Positions 1 to 10,899 of a stretch of 62,000 nucleotides of DNA are shown here, piece after piece. This stretch comes from Gnetum montanum (lineage: Eukaryota; Streptophyta; Gnetopsida; Gnetales; Gnetaceae). The stretch spans positions 1,112 through 63,111 of the forward strand of contig MNCI01022611.1 of the NCBI GenBank assembly GCA_015680685.1, written 5' to 3'. Every line of letters starts with the position of its first letter. The stretch's first letter is position 1. A program made the position numbers and the translations under genes. Under the pieces are notes generated by a model that was not told where the DNA came from, did no database searches, and saw only the letters and a list, made by a program, of their open reading frames with translations.

Positions 1-360
1 CAACCATACGAATATGAGCGTTCACGCACGATTCGGTTGAACTTCGTGGATGGGCTAGTTGTGGTACCTAGATAGTTACACATTGATCACAGTACATTGT
101 CTTTCCACCTGGACTAGTATTTCCTTTGTCATGTATGGTTTAGTCCAAAGTGAGGCATATGATGTGATCCTAAACTACACCTAGAGACAATGGAAAATAA
201 TTTTGATTAAACTAATAAGCAATAGAAAGTGAAGTCTAAGCTAGCCTAGGTGCGATAAGCATCCATTCCTTAATCATCCGTACACATCTTGGACCTCGTG
301 CATGACTACTACTAGGATTACCAAGCATAGATCCTAAGTACGCTACTAGTGAAACACCAC
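1..360 (-). repeat. Partial gypsy LTR, reverse orientation
   Basis: This matches the LTR segment at 45204-45500 almost phrase by phrase, including GTGGTACCTAGAT, ATTGATCACAGT, GGACTAGT, TTTAGTCCAAAGTGA and ACACATCTTGGAC. The family's LTRs end in CTCATCA on their sense strand, and here the sense strand is the minus strand. The terminal TGATGAG lies just outside the window. Similarity fades near position 360, where the LTR is either cut or too diverged to follow. Confidence 0.75.
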
Positions 361-479
361 AAAATTTTGGCCTAGCACTTTCAAACAAGATTCAAGTTAA
401 GTCATGCAGCCCAAACATGAGTACAACATGACCAACCTTGGAGGCCTCTGAAATAGCCTCGAAGGTTCATGATTCCATA

Positions 480-1762
480 GGCAAGGTCCCCCTGGGCCCA
501 CAGGTGATTGCACCAGCTTTTGGCATCCAGAATCAAAGGTTTCAGGCTCAAAATGCTTGGTTTTGACTAAGCATAATTTGGCTACATTTTCTTACACTGC
601 TCAGCGTAAGGTTCAGCATCACCAACTTTTGGAGCCCCAAAACTGAGCCAAAATATGCTAAAACTAAGCACAAGGACCCCCCATGACCTCCACTAATGGT
701 TACCCTAGGTTCCCAGCCCTCAGAATCCTGATTTCAGGCTCAAAAATACACTGTTTCACTACTCACGCTAGGGTCACGCTGGAGCGTAAGGTTCAGCGTC
801 ACCAACTTTTGGAGCCCCGAAACTAAGCCAAAATAGGTTGAAACTAAGCACAAGGACCCCCCATAACCTCCACTAATGGTTACACCTCGTTCCTAGCCCT
901 CAGAATCCTAATTTTGGGCTCAAAAATACATTGTTTTCACAGCTCATGCCAGGGTCACGTTGGAGCGTAAGGTTCAGCATCACCAACTTTTGGAGCCCTG
1001 AAACTAAGCCAAGAAAGGCCAAGATGGAGCACAAGGACCCCCCATGACCTCCACTAATGGTTACACCAAGTTCCTAGCCCTTAGAATCCTAATTTCGGGC
1101 TCAAAATATACTATTTTCACTACTCACACTAGGGTCACGCTGGAGCATAAGGTTCAGCGTCACCAACTTTTGGAGCCCTGAAACTAAGCCAAAAAAGGCC
1201 AAAACGGAGCACAAGGACCCCCCATGACCTCCACTAATGGCTACCCTAGGTTCCCAGCCCTCAAAATCCTAATTTTAGGCTCGAAAATACATTATTTTCA
1301 CTGCTCACGCCCAGGTCACGCCGAGGTCACTCCAGGGTCACGCTAGAGCATAAGGTTCAACGTCACCAACTTTTGGAGCCCTAAAACTAAGCCAAGAAAG
1401 GCTGAAATAGAGCACAAGGACCCCCCATGACCTCCACTAATGGTTACCCTAGGTTCCCAACCCTCAGAATCCTAATTTCGGGCTCGAAAATACACTATTT
1501 TCACTGCTCATGCCAAGGTCACGCTGAGGTCACGCTGGAATGTAAGGCTCAGCGCCACCAACTTTTGGAGCCCCAAAACTGAGCCAAAATAAATCAAAAC
1601 TAAGCACAAGGATCCCCCATGACCTTCACTAATGATTATCCCAGGTTCCTAGCCCTCAAAATCCTGATTTCGGGCTCGAAAATACACTATTTTCATTGCT
1701 CACACCCAGGTCACGCCGGGGTCACACCTAGGTTACGCCCAAGTCACTCTGATAGCATGAGC
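480..1762. repeat. Tandem array, about 180-bp unit, six to seven copies
   Basis: The landmark CACAAGGACCCCCCATGACC recurs with its ATG at 683, 863 (ATA), 1044, 1224, 1427 and 1619, giving spacings of 180, 181, 180, 203 and 192 bp. Each unit also repeats GTAAGGTTCAGCRTCACC, CAACTTTTGGAGCCC and AGCCCTCAGAATCCT. The longer spacings come from local 11-bp expansions of the type CCAGGTCACGC around 1308-1345 and 1705-1740. A more diverged unit is recognisable at 480-540. No coding potential is seen. The array keeps more C and G than its surroundings. It could be a minisatellite derived from a retrotransposon 3' region, but nothing in the sequence proves that. Confidence 0.9.
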
Positions 1763-2402
1763 CCAGTGTGAGCTACCAAAAGTGGCCCAAAACATTTCAG
1801 ACACACTAGAAAAAGATTAGCTCAAATCAACATCCTGGAACAGCTGATCCAAGACACTATGAAGTTCCAAGCAAGCTGGAGTCAAATTTTAATTGCAAAT
1901 TCATTGTAAATTTTTATTGTAAGCTTCACAATGTGTGAGCTTGTCAAGGCCTTACACTGCTTCCATGGGTGTAAGCTAGCTTGCGTTGGAAGATACAGTG
2001 CACCTGGTCTAGAACGTAGTTTGCCCACATACACCTATCATGCGATTCGTTATTCTCTCATCTCGCGGTCATCGATCCTATTCACTCCTACTCCCAGGCC
2101 TAGACAAAGGCATAAATTCCCTCTTCATGGACCAAAACGGGGTTGGCAAAAATTTGGGCAAAAGAAACCAGTAATCCTGAGCCTGGATGCACGTGATTCC
2201 TAGCACCTGCAAACACTACACATTAGAGCTTAACGTCTGACTTGCAATCCAAATTCGCAACTACGTTCTAACCGGTGCATATTTTGTCAGCTAATACAAT
2301 CCAATTTCATTTTTGCCTTCCGTTGTGCTGTTCTCGTTTGTTGTCTGCATTGTTCTATTTTATCGTAGGTTTCTGCAATACATTCTTTGTATGTTTACCC
2401 AT
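1763..2402. other. No recognisable gene
   Basis: Intermediate-GC sequence after the tandem array. A 90-codon plus-strand ORF (1931-2203) exists, but it is Cys/Arg/Ser-rich without any motif, repeat copy or splice context, so I do not call it a gene. Nothing else is supported here. Confidence 0.5.
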
Positions 2403-2518
2403 TTGTTGAAAGGCTGATTTGGAGTGCTTTCAAATAGAACCTTTGAAAGACTTAACAATTTGTTGAAATAGATGTAACGATTGCATTCAAATAGAACCTT
2501 TGAAAGACTTAACAATTT
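2403..2518. repeat. 57-bp tandem duplication
   Basis: The block TCAAATAGAACCTTTGAAAG and the bases after it (32 bp in all) occurs at 2430 and again at 2487. The preceding TTGTTGAAA also recurs at 57-bp spacing. The middle of each unit is diverged (GGCTGATTTGGAGTGC versus TAGATGTAACGATTGC) while the 32-bp part is identical. Confidence 0.85.
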
Positions 2519-3420
2519 CTGATTGAAATACCATGGAAATTCACTTTAAAGATAAAAAGAAGCTATTCTGGTCCCATCAAAATACCAAAGATTTTCTGAA
2601 CCCTCTCGACTACTGAATTGTTCAACGGCATGACTACAAGCAGAGGCTCTCTTATAACAATCCCAATAGCAGTTCCTACACATTGCACAATAACAAAATT
2701 TACTACTAAAATGCTCTTAAGGATTTTAAGCACAAGCGCTTCTATGGCAAAATTTTAATAGAAATTCTTATCGGGTAACAAGAACAGTAAAAGCAATCCA
2801 AAAATCCCAAAATTACTTGCCAAGGATGATACTACCTAAACCACTAGCTAAACAATTTAAACAAAATAAAAAATAAAATACATAACTCACAGGACCATGA
2901 CAAAGAGGCTAAAATCTTTTCTTTAGCAAGCCATCTCACAAGCAATCTTCTTTACAAATTTTCTTTACAAATGCTCTTCTCAAGACCCAAAGTATGTCTT
3001 CAAGTGAGAGCCTAAGTGCTAGCTAATAGCTTTCCAAAGTATGATGTATCAAAATGTCTTTCTCTCCCCCCCACAAAAAAAAAGTATCTTATGATATCCC
3101 CCCTTTGAAGCCTTTTTATAGGTTTCAAAGGTAGTTACATATTCAAAAATATCTTACCTAACTTATCTCCTAAGTAACTTGCCCAACAAGTTAGGGAGTA
3201 TTAGCTTAGGAAGTTAGGAAGTTAGGAGATAAATATTGCTTTTGAAAAATAATTCCAATAATTTCATATAATTGTTTACAATTATAGCTTTAATAGTCTT
3301 TAATTTTTACTTATTTTAAAATTTTGAAGAATGCTTATTAAAGTTCTTAGTGATTTTATAAACAAGGTGATAACATAATATCTACCTTGGCATAAATGTT
3401 GCTGGTACCTTAATCCTAAA
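2519..3420. other. AT-rich stretch, possible reverse LTR relic with a hairpin
   Basis: No gene is recognised. On the minus strand CCTATAAAAAGGC (around 3112-3124) looks like a TATA box, and T/C-rich sequence flanks it, as in a copia-type LTR. No partner LTR, primer-binding site or terminal motif was found, so this stays a guess. An 11-bp perfect inverted repeat, TTATCTCCTAA at 3163-3173 and TTAGGAGATAA at 3222-3232, could form a stem around a 48-base loop. The short direct repeat AAGTTAGG lies in its right arm. Confidence 0.3.
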
Positions 3421-3426
3421 TAATTC

Positions 3427-3704
3427 ATGTGCACTTGCACCCATATGAAAATGGCTGGAAAATTTAAATTCAAAACATCAAGCCCGAATGTGAAGGTGCC
3501 AGGCCTGGAACTGCCATCGAATACTTCTAAAATATCCCACCCCTACCAGAAACCGTTACCAACCGCCACCACGGAAGAAGGCTCTGCCACTGCATCTGGC
3601 ATCGTTGTTATATGACATTCAGTTGCTAGAGGAGAAAGATCTGGAAAAAGAAACGATGTATTGGACATATGGCTCTGGACATAGGGTTTCGGTTCCCTGG
3701 AACT
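3427..3704 (+). other. Possible host-gene exon remnant
   Basis: Unlike the retroelement sequence around it, this stretch keeps CpG sites and varied codon use. Two overlapping plus-strand frames are open. The frame starting near 3569 ends with a residue run including DIQLLEEKDLEKETMYW (about 3617-3667), which reads like ordinary globular protein. I do not recognise the protein and cannot place splice sites with confidence. It could equally be a chance ORF in unique DNA. Confidence 0.2.
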
Positions 3705-3859
3705 ATTTTATTTTGCCCCAAATTTGCTTAGGGCTTCCTGCGTTTTTGTGTTCCTGCAGATCATTTTTCAAATTCCTTCCGTTGATTGTAGAGTTAAAGG
3801 CAAATGTATCATAGATCTGAGCATTAGTGAATAACGGCATCAGGTATGGTAGGTTAAGA

Positions 3860-3929
3860 ATGGCCCTGCAACAGCCAGAAAAATCTTCACGCAGTGCACG
3901 CGTTGCAGAACACATTGACGTCGTTGAAG
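3860..3929 (+). CDS. Possible first coding exon of an unknown gene
   Basis: An ATG at 3860 opens a frame beginning MALQQPEKSSRSARV and running to a strong donor-like site, GAAG|GTGAGC, with the intron starting at 3930. The exon keeps several CpGs (CACGCAGTGCACGCG) that are rare elsewhere in the window, as expected for unmethylated genic DNA. The frame itself reads through the donor to a stop at about 3968-3970. No downstream exon could be assigned before the N at 4379, where the sequence changes character. The product is unknown. Confidence 0.25.
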
Positions 3930-4378
3930 GTGAGCGGATCAATTGCATTTTTATGGAAAAATTTTGAAACTGAAACAGTTTCTATCTTGGAAGCGGAAAC
4001 GCACATGCGAGTTCTTCTTCCACTTCCTTTGAATCCATGCCCCTGCAAGTGTTTGACACAACACGACCAGCAGAGACATCATTGATTTGGGGTCAAAAAG
4101 AACAGTTGGTTTTGCGTAAAAATAGAAGCCATTATAGGGTAATAAACCTTGCACTCCCCTGCGTCGATACCAATGTGATCCCTTGTAAAAAAAAGAGCAT
4201 TCTTCTGGACTATTTTCATTCATTTTTCTCTCAACGTGTACAGTGGCTGGAACTATTTTGTTTTTACAATAAAAACATTATCCAAACCTTACAATGATGA
4301 CTTTTATCAGGTTGATTTTAAGCATTCATAAATGGGATCGGCTCTTTTAGCTTTTCAACTTTTTTCAACCTTCCCTTT

Positions 4379-4379
4379 N
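4379..4379. other. Single ambiguous base at a sequence discontinuity
   Basis: The only N in the window. Homology to the gypsy gag tail begins at the very next base, while everything to the left is unrelated and gene-like. A lone N exactly at such a break suggests a collapsed gap or contig join rather than a simple miscall. Confidence 0.8.
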
Positions 4380-6480
4380 GTATCCATATGGATCAAGTTA
4401 TCTATAAGGGTATTGCTACCTTGGTGGTGCCAATGCCCATGACTCTAGTTGCTACCACTATTGATATTGCTCATATGATTGTAGTGGAGTTCCACTTGAA
4501 TAATATTATTGTTGCTAGTAGAGCTACCTAGAGTTACCTTAAGGATAAGGTAAGCTTTTGAATGTTTGCCTTTTGTGTTAGTCATGGATTCAAAGCATAC
4601 ATCCCAAACTCTTGTAAGTGTGACACTATGGGAAGGATGTTCATATTGGTAGACGTCACACCCATCATCATCATATGATTCAATTTCTACAACTTCTTCT
4701 ATTGAGAAATCTTACCCTTACCTTTTTGATAGGCATGTTCAACTTCCTTGTGCCTCTTGCACTCATGATCACTAACTCATTCTTTGGACTCTTCAGCAAT
4801 GTTTAGGACAACTTGAAATATGCTATTCATGGAGTCCCATAACTAATCAACCTTAGTTGTAATTTTGGATTGAAATTTTTGAAGTGGTAAGGCTTTCTTA
4901 TTCATCACCTTATCATGTGCCAATTATTTCTCACTATCACAAAATCAAACCTCCCTCTTGCAAATGGAAGGATCACGATTATATTCTTTTGCACTTTCTC
5001 ATTTTCTCAATTCACCTTCCTGTTTAGCTACCTGCTCGATCAATCTTTGGATTTAATGAGTGCTTAATTCTGATAGTCACCCTTGGGCATAAACACCAAG
5101 GGTTTTCCTCATTTCAGTTTGAAGCCTATCTATAATGTGGCAAAGTTGATCTAGTTGAGAATAACCATGGCTAGGATATCTATGCATTACGAAATAGTAT
5201 CAGCCAATGGTGACATCCAAGGGTTTGTGTGTTTCTTGTTTCCATCCTTGGATTTTCCTTCTCAATTTGGACACTCTGGAGTATGTTTGATATTTTTCAT
5301 TAAACAATTCAAGTATTGTACTTCATCATCTAATAGATTTTGGTTCTAAGGATTGGTACCAATTTTTTGCTTCTTTAATAAGTGTCCTTGGGAACAACTT
5401 AAGTTTTTGCCACTCATTCTCTATGTTCTACAAGGCACATGCATCTTGAAAATCTTGGAGATGGTTCTACCGATCTAAGTGATATCCCCCTTTAAACCTA
5501 GGAATATTCTTCCTATCTAGCCTCTTGGTCTAACTATCCTTCATATGCCTTGTTGGAATTTTTACTACCTCTACAATGTTTAGCACACTTCAAGTAGCAA
5601 GTAAAGGCTCATTGAGGCCTTGATTTTGGTGCCTCCAATGCCATTTACTACCCCTTTGTTCATGGAATTGTGTCTCTCTTAAATGCTCATGCCCTTAGTC
5701 TTGTCTTACCTGATGATCCCTTCAATCATTTTGGTCTCATCTATTACCTCCATCATGGTCACGTCCCTTGTAGTTATGATCAGAACCAAAAGAAGATGAG
5801 GATGATGACGAAGGTGAAGAGGAAGGAGGACTAGCATCATCATAATGCCTACTACCACCTCTTTAGTGATTGCAACCATGATCGCGATCTTGTTTCTTGT
5901 CTGCATCCCTACCTTGATTTACCTCTTTGGATCTTTCTTTGTCATTGGATCCATTCTTACCATAACCAAGATTGTGAATCATGGACTGCAAGTTTAGTTT
6001 TGACCTCCTTCACCAAAGTCAAAGAGGAATTTCACTAAATGGAAAACCCCCAAAGAAGGGCTTTCCAGCATCATTTTGGTATACCAGGAATGGAGAATCA
6101 TTAAATTATTTTCCCTTCATAGATTCATAACACTGTTCTAACTAGTGATCTCTAAGATCTTGTGTCTCAGTGGGATGATAATCCCCAGCATCACTATCCT
6201 ACACCATGTACTCAACATGAAGTCCTTAGAGACCCCATTGTATAAGTATTTTTTAGATAATTGCAAGAATGCATCAATTAGGTGACAACACAATGTTGCC
6301 CTCCATGTCATGCCATCGTAGTTGTTCATCTTGGTGTAGGATGAACATGAAATTTGGTACATACTCATTAGGATGAGCATATACCACTCAGTATTGTTGA
6401 GGCACCGACTGATGTACTCCATCAGACTTGGGTAGAGAATCGCTCCTATGAGAAGAGGAAATTTTATGTTAAAGAACAAA
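4380..6480 (-). pseudogene. Gypsy gag, decayed, 3'-truncated at the N
   Basis: Read on the minus strand, this is the capsid/nucleocapsid polyprotein of an Athila/Tat-type Ty3-gypsy element, closely related to the gag of gypsy-1 at 25573-27830. The N-terminal part matches around residues NFMFILHQDEQLRWHDMEGN (minus strand, near 6.34 kb). A Ser/Asp/His-rich linker follows (about 5.7-5.95 kb), then the conserved gag core with LATRS, NHLQDFQDACALQNIENEW and EAKNWYQSLEP (about 5.2-5.6 kb). Near 4.65 kb is a cysteine box of the form CDxxQYxHP, in which a Cys of gypsy-1 is replaced by Tyr. Many stops interrupt it, mostly at former Gln and Trp positions. Reading ends at 4380, beside the N. Confidence 0.85.
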
Positions 6481-6602
6481 AAATTGTAGTGTGCTTTTTA
6501 AAATTTTTGTAGTAATATTAATATGTCATATGACTCTAAGGTTCGTTTCAACGATTTGAATAATTTTTTACTAGGTCCTAAATAGTACATGAAACAACCA
6601 AA

Positions 6603-6624
6603 AAGTCCATAGAAATGGCACCAA
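6603..6624 (-). other. Primer-binding site, tRNA-Asp type
   Basis: Directly after the LTR terminus (minus strand CTCATCA) comes TTGGTGCCATTTCTATGGAC. It is a decayed form of the TGGCGCCGTTGCCGGGGAC-type site used by Athila-like elements to prime with tRNA-Asp. It matches the sites at 25420, 46175 and (reverse) 45130. Confidence 0.8.
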
Positions 6625-7530
6625 TGATGAGCAGCAAGGTACACCTACACCCAACCATATGAATCACTAAAGTGTTTACACATGATCTGGTTGAATTCCA
6701 TGAACCTATAGTTCTCCAATGCACTAGTTCCTCTAAGAAGTGAAATGGATGTTGAGAGCATTCATTGTCCTTCCAATTATACTCCTGAGGCTTAAGGGTA
6801 TGGTTTAAGTGTAACTAAGGTATATGATTTTTATTATTTTATATTTTGTAAATTTAATTGCCTACAACAAGAATGAAAGGTAGAGTAACTTAAGATCTAA
6901 TTCATCTACTACCTAGCTAGCCTAACACAAGTACATGTTCCCACTTTCCAGACATATCCTGAACATGTATAGCACTATTGGGCTACCAAACCTTAAGTGT
7001 TTCTAGGTTACCAAGTGCTACACATATCCTAGAGGTGTTCATGCTTATGTTCATTAACAACTAGAAATCAATTGCTTAATTAAAGTGCATTAAAGCAAAG
7101 TGCATGGAAATAAAGTGCATGAATATTCAATGCATCAAGAAAACATTAATCTATTCTTAGTGCTACATAGATGATCAAAAGGATTCATTTTTATTCCCAT
7201 CACACTACTATGCTCAAGTACATCAGTGTTCGAACAAAGATTTGTATACACTCAGACTCCTACTATAGGCACTCAGAAATATTCTAACTTTGGAGAAAAC
7301 AAATTGCGAGAACTTTACTACTCTATGCAAAAACTATGAACTCAACTAAAAAATTATAAAAATTGACTTCAATAATGAGCCCAAGTGCTATATTTATAGG
7401 TCGACATATACCCCACGATATCAAATATTTGACATCGTGTCCTAGGCTCTAACATCAGGTATTCAATGTCAAGGCTACCCAGTATCGGAGCATGTTAGAA
7501 CATGACTAAACACAAGGCCAAAAATAAGAA
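6625..7530 (-). repeat. 5' LTR of the minus-strand gypsy remnant
   Basis: On the plus strand it begins TGATGAGCAGCAAGGTAC, the reverse complement of the family's LTR end. It continues with CCCAACCATATGAATCAC, as in the LTR at 45131. A reversed TATA box, TATTTATA, lies at 7391-7398, 766 bp from the terminus, compared with 736 bp in the 45131 copy. By analogy the LTR should end 100-200 bp beyond the TATA box. I could not find an unambiguous terminal TCATCA, so the right border is approximate (7.5-7.68 kb). The neighbouring Tat-like gag is cut off at this junction. Confidence 0.7.
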
Positions 7531-7689
7531 TGCTCATTTTGAGGTTCGAAACCTACTATACTCATGTAAAACACCCCTAAACATGGAAAAACACCTTGAA
7601 ATCATCATAAAAAAATCAACACAGGAAAACACACATAAACATCACACATTCATTGAGAATTACATAAGGGCTAGATGATGTTTCCATAA

Positions 7690-8460
7690 ATCTAGAGTGT
7701 TATATCAAGATCAAGTTTAGAGAATTTTGAAAGAAAGGCTTTGAATTAGTAGTACCTTATGATAAAGATAGAAAAGAATTCATATGCTCAAGGAATTCTT
7801 TTTGAAAAGTTTCACCTCTAGATCTTTGAATGTCATTTTTAATACTTCCACCAAGAGAAAGGATTTTGAACCCAATAAGAAAGAAAATAAAAAAGAAAAA
7901 GATGCATAGGTTGATCAAAATCTTCAAAATCAATTATTAAATAGATGGCTTATGAAATCAACCTTTTATAATGATGGAAAGTATGACTTAATAGAAAATT
8001 TAAAGCATGTGAAAGGAAGTGTTAGTATATATTAGATACTACAAATGGAAAGTCAACAAAAGAATGTTTTATAACTAGTGAAGACAAAGAGAAAGGTTGG
8101 AGGATCTAAAGTAAGTTATGTCTATAATGAAGATAAAATGGTAAAATCTAAATATCCTTTTACTCTAGACAAAGAAGCTCCTCTATTTCTTCTTACAATG
8201 AAGTTGAATGATAACTATTTACATAACTATTTAGTTGATTCAGGAGCTACTTCAACTATTATGTTTTTATCCATCTATAAGTAGTTAGGATTATCACCTA
8301 AACAATCCAATAAGAAGATTATCCAAATAGATAAGAGAATAGTGAAAATTTAAGGACAATTGTCAAATAATTTTCTTTAAATTGCTTCAAAATCTCACAT
8401 TAGGAAAGAATAACTATTCAAGTAGCTGATATCCCAGATTCATATAGTCTCCTATTAAAT
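7690..8460 (+). pseudogene. Gag tail and aspartic protease of element T
   Basis: Retropepsin-type protease that would cleave the gag-pol polyprotein. The catalytic motif LVDSGAT is intact at 8231-8251, inside an open segment of 8078-8284. It is preceded by a Lys-rich gag tail and followed by the expected hydrophobic/Gly-containing region, interrupted by stops from 8282 on. The frame before 8078 is open in pieces and resembles gag tail only in composition. Confidence 0.8.
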
Positions 8461-8690
8461 TGAAGTTGGAGCAAAAACTTCTTTTATATATATCAGCAGA
8501 TTATTTGCATAGGTGGCTAGCATGGAAGGAAAAGCCTAATCAAATATACATATATAGCAAGTCATTAATGGTCAAGAACATTACTTCAAATGAAAAGAAT
8601 AAATTCATTGATACCAAGAATATTGATATAGGAGTATGTTCACTTAGGCAAGTTCAAGTCTCAGAGAAAGAAGAAATTCAAAGTGAGGAA

Positions 8691-9074
8691 AAATGAGAAC
8701 TGTATTTTGATGAGTCTTTCAATTCAAAAGGGGTCAAAATTAGAATAGTATTGATGAAAGACAATTTTAAAAAACATTTCAAGGCTATACATCTATCATT
8801 TCCATATACTAATAATAAGAATAAGTATGAAGACCTATGTATTGAAATTAGAATAGCTTTAGAGGAAGGGATTAATAGAATTATAATTAAAAGAGATTCA
8901 AACCTTATTTGTGAAAAATTTAAGGATGAATATATAGTAAAAAGTTCATTCTTAAGGCCATATAAACAACTCATCTATAACCTTTTAGAACAATTTGTGT
9001 AGTATGAAATAAAGCCTATATGTAGAGAAGATAACTAGTTAGTAGATGAGCTAGCTATAGCGACCTCAACACTA
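8691..9074 (+). pseudogene. Additional (archaeal-type) RNase H domain, upstream of RT
   Basis: This matches the RVT_3-type RNase H domain found as the extra RNase H of Tat elements and in plant proteins. The start ELYFDESFNSKG, the block TNNKNKYEDL, the strand motif IIIKRDSNLI and the C-terminal (N)xxVDELA are all in register. The four acidic catalytic residues are kept: Asp 8709-8711, Glu 8829-8831, Asp 8895-8897 and Asp 9045-9047. Only three stops interrupt it: TGA at 8694, TAG at 9000 and TAG at 9036, the last two where relatives would have Gln. It would degrade the RNA strand of RNA:DNA hybrids. In described Tat/Ogre elements this domain lies between the native RNase H and integrase; here it is between protease and RT. 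Confidence 0.85.
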
Positions 9075-9077
9075 GAT

Positions 9078-10200
9078 TTGGAAAAGATTAAAAAATATAA
9101 AAGGATTTTAATTAATGTTGAGCATCAGCCTTTAGTCCTAGATAACATAGAACACTTTCAAGTGTTTGAAGATAATGATCAATTACTTAGGTTTTTGAGA
9201 AATAAAGCTGAATTTAAGAATAAATTTATGTCTAACATAGAAGCTACATTAAAGCTTAGATCAAATTTTATTCCCAAGAGGGTAGTTAATTATGAGTATA
9301 ATTTTAGAAAAAAGCTAATTAAAGGTATGGATGTTCAAAGTCCAATAGATCAGGCTTATGAAAAAGCAAACCTTGGATCCATGGAAAAACCAAAAATATT
9401 AAATATTACAAAGGGAAATAATCTAGTTTTTAGATAGCAACTATTATCTTTGTTGAAGGATAATATAAATAATTTTGCATGCTCTTATGATGATCTTAGA
9501 ACATTTAGACTAGATGTAATGACTCTCAAGATTCCATTAATCAAATATTGTAAGGTGGTAAGACAAAAGCAATGGAAGTTTAATCCACCATCTGAACTAG
9601 CCATGAAAGCCTAAATCAAAAAGCTATTACAAGCCAAAATCATATACCCTATCCGATATTCAATTTGGTTAGCTAATCTTGTACCTATGAGGAAGAAAAA
9701 TAGTGACATCAGGCTATGTGTTGATTGTAGAAATTTGAATGAAGCTTTAAAAATGATAAATATCTACTTCCCAAAATAGATGAAATGTTAATCAAAGTTT
9801 TTGGATATTAAGTATACACTTTTTTGGATAGCTTTTCAAGGTATAATCAAGTTATGGTTGATAAAACTAACTCATATAAGGAAACTTTCATTACAAAATG
9901 GAGAACGTTTTCTTATAGAAGAATGCCATTTGGATTATCAAATGCTGGAGCCATTTTCCAAAGAGTAATTGACATCACTTTTAAAGGTTTAATGGGAAAA
10001 TTTATAGTAATTTATCTAGATGACATCACTATTTTATCAAATAAAAAATAAGATCATATGAATCACCTTCTACAGATTTTCAATAGATGTCAAGATTATG
10101 GCATTTCTTTGAATTCTAAGAAGAGCATTTTTTTGAGTAAATTCTAGAAGCTTATTAGAACATATAATTTGTGAGAAAGCTATAGCAATAGATCATGCAA
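9078..10200 (+). pseudogene. Reverse transcriptase of element T
   Basis: A linker (9078-9437, open) leads into the RT. Recognisable landmarks are EIKKLL-type fingers at about 9.6 kb (with a stop in place of Glu), LCVDCRNLNEAL near 9.72 kb, and an open palm segment 9824-10051 with MPFGLSNAGAIFQR. The catalytic YLDD is intact at 10013-10024. A frameshift lies just before 9824 (the frame changes between MKC and FLDSFS). After 10051 the reading continues through stops to the connection domain. It is the polymerase that copies element RNA into cDNA. It is relatively well preserved compared with the other pol genes in the window. Confidence 0.9.
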
Positions 10201-10339
10201 TGATCTATGCTATTGAAAAAATTGAGCATAAAATTCTCTCAAACCTTTCTTTGGAAAAATAAACTTTGTTAAGAATTTACACCAAGATTTACTAAGATTA
10301 CCAAACGTTTGATGTACATGCTCAAAAAGGATCAACAAG

Positions 10340-10690
10340 TTATGAAAACACAAAATCAAAAAAAGAATTAGCTAAAATTAAAAAGGCTATTGATGAATCC
10401 CCATGTTTAGTTAAATTAAAATTAAAAGAGGATTTTTGGCTATATTCTTTTTCTTTAAGTGATTCAATTACTATTTTTTTAACTTAGAAATATAATGGTT
10501 AGGATGAACCAATAGAATTCTTTGGCTACTAGCTTAAAGATTCTAACTTAAACTAATTAGATTTGTAAAACGAGTGTATGTTGTGATTAGAGCATTTATG
10601 CATTTTAAATATTATTTAGATACTTCTTTAATCCATGTTATATAATGAAGCCTAATATTAAACAATTCTTAGATTAGAATGAAATTGGGT
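10340..10690 (+). pseudogene. Native RNase H of element T, badly decayed
   Basis: This segment follows the RT in its usual place. Weak but ordered similarity remains: a strand like LKLKEDFWLYS, then the EPIEFFGY-type block near 10.5 kb, then VIRAFMHFKYYLDTSLIHVI near 10.58-10.64 kb. Those residues parallel the 'LAVVFALKHFRHYL...' part of gypsy RNase H. Several stops and at least one frame change interrupt it. The catalytic acids cannot be confirmed. The decay of this domain contrasts with the intact catalytic set of the extra RNase H. Confidence 0.6.
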
Positions 10691-10899
10691 TAAAGAGAGG
10701 AAATTGGATCACTAAGCTCCAATGATTTAAATTTTCCTTAGAATTATGAAAAATGGTTAAAGAGATGGGATTGGCCAAATTAATGACTAAAGAAGCTGAG
10801 ATTTTTGTATTAAACCCTAATGGTGGAAATTAGTATGATGAAATTCTAGAATTCTTTACTTCAAGGAAAATCCCAGATAATTTGACTACAAATCAAGGA

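Noticed and set aside
1931-2203. 90-codon plus-strand ORF
   Set aside because: No motif, no homologous copy in the window, no splice or promoter context.
6138-6479. 113-codon minus-strand ORF
   Set aside because: The real gag reading (with the NFMFILHQDE-type block shared with gypsy-1) runs in another frame of the same strand; this ORF is its shadow.
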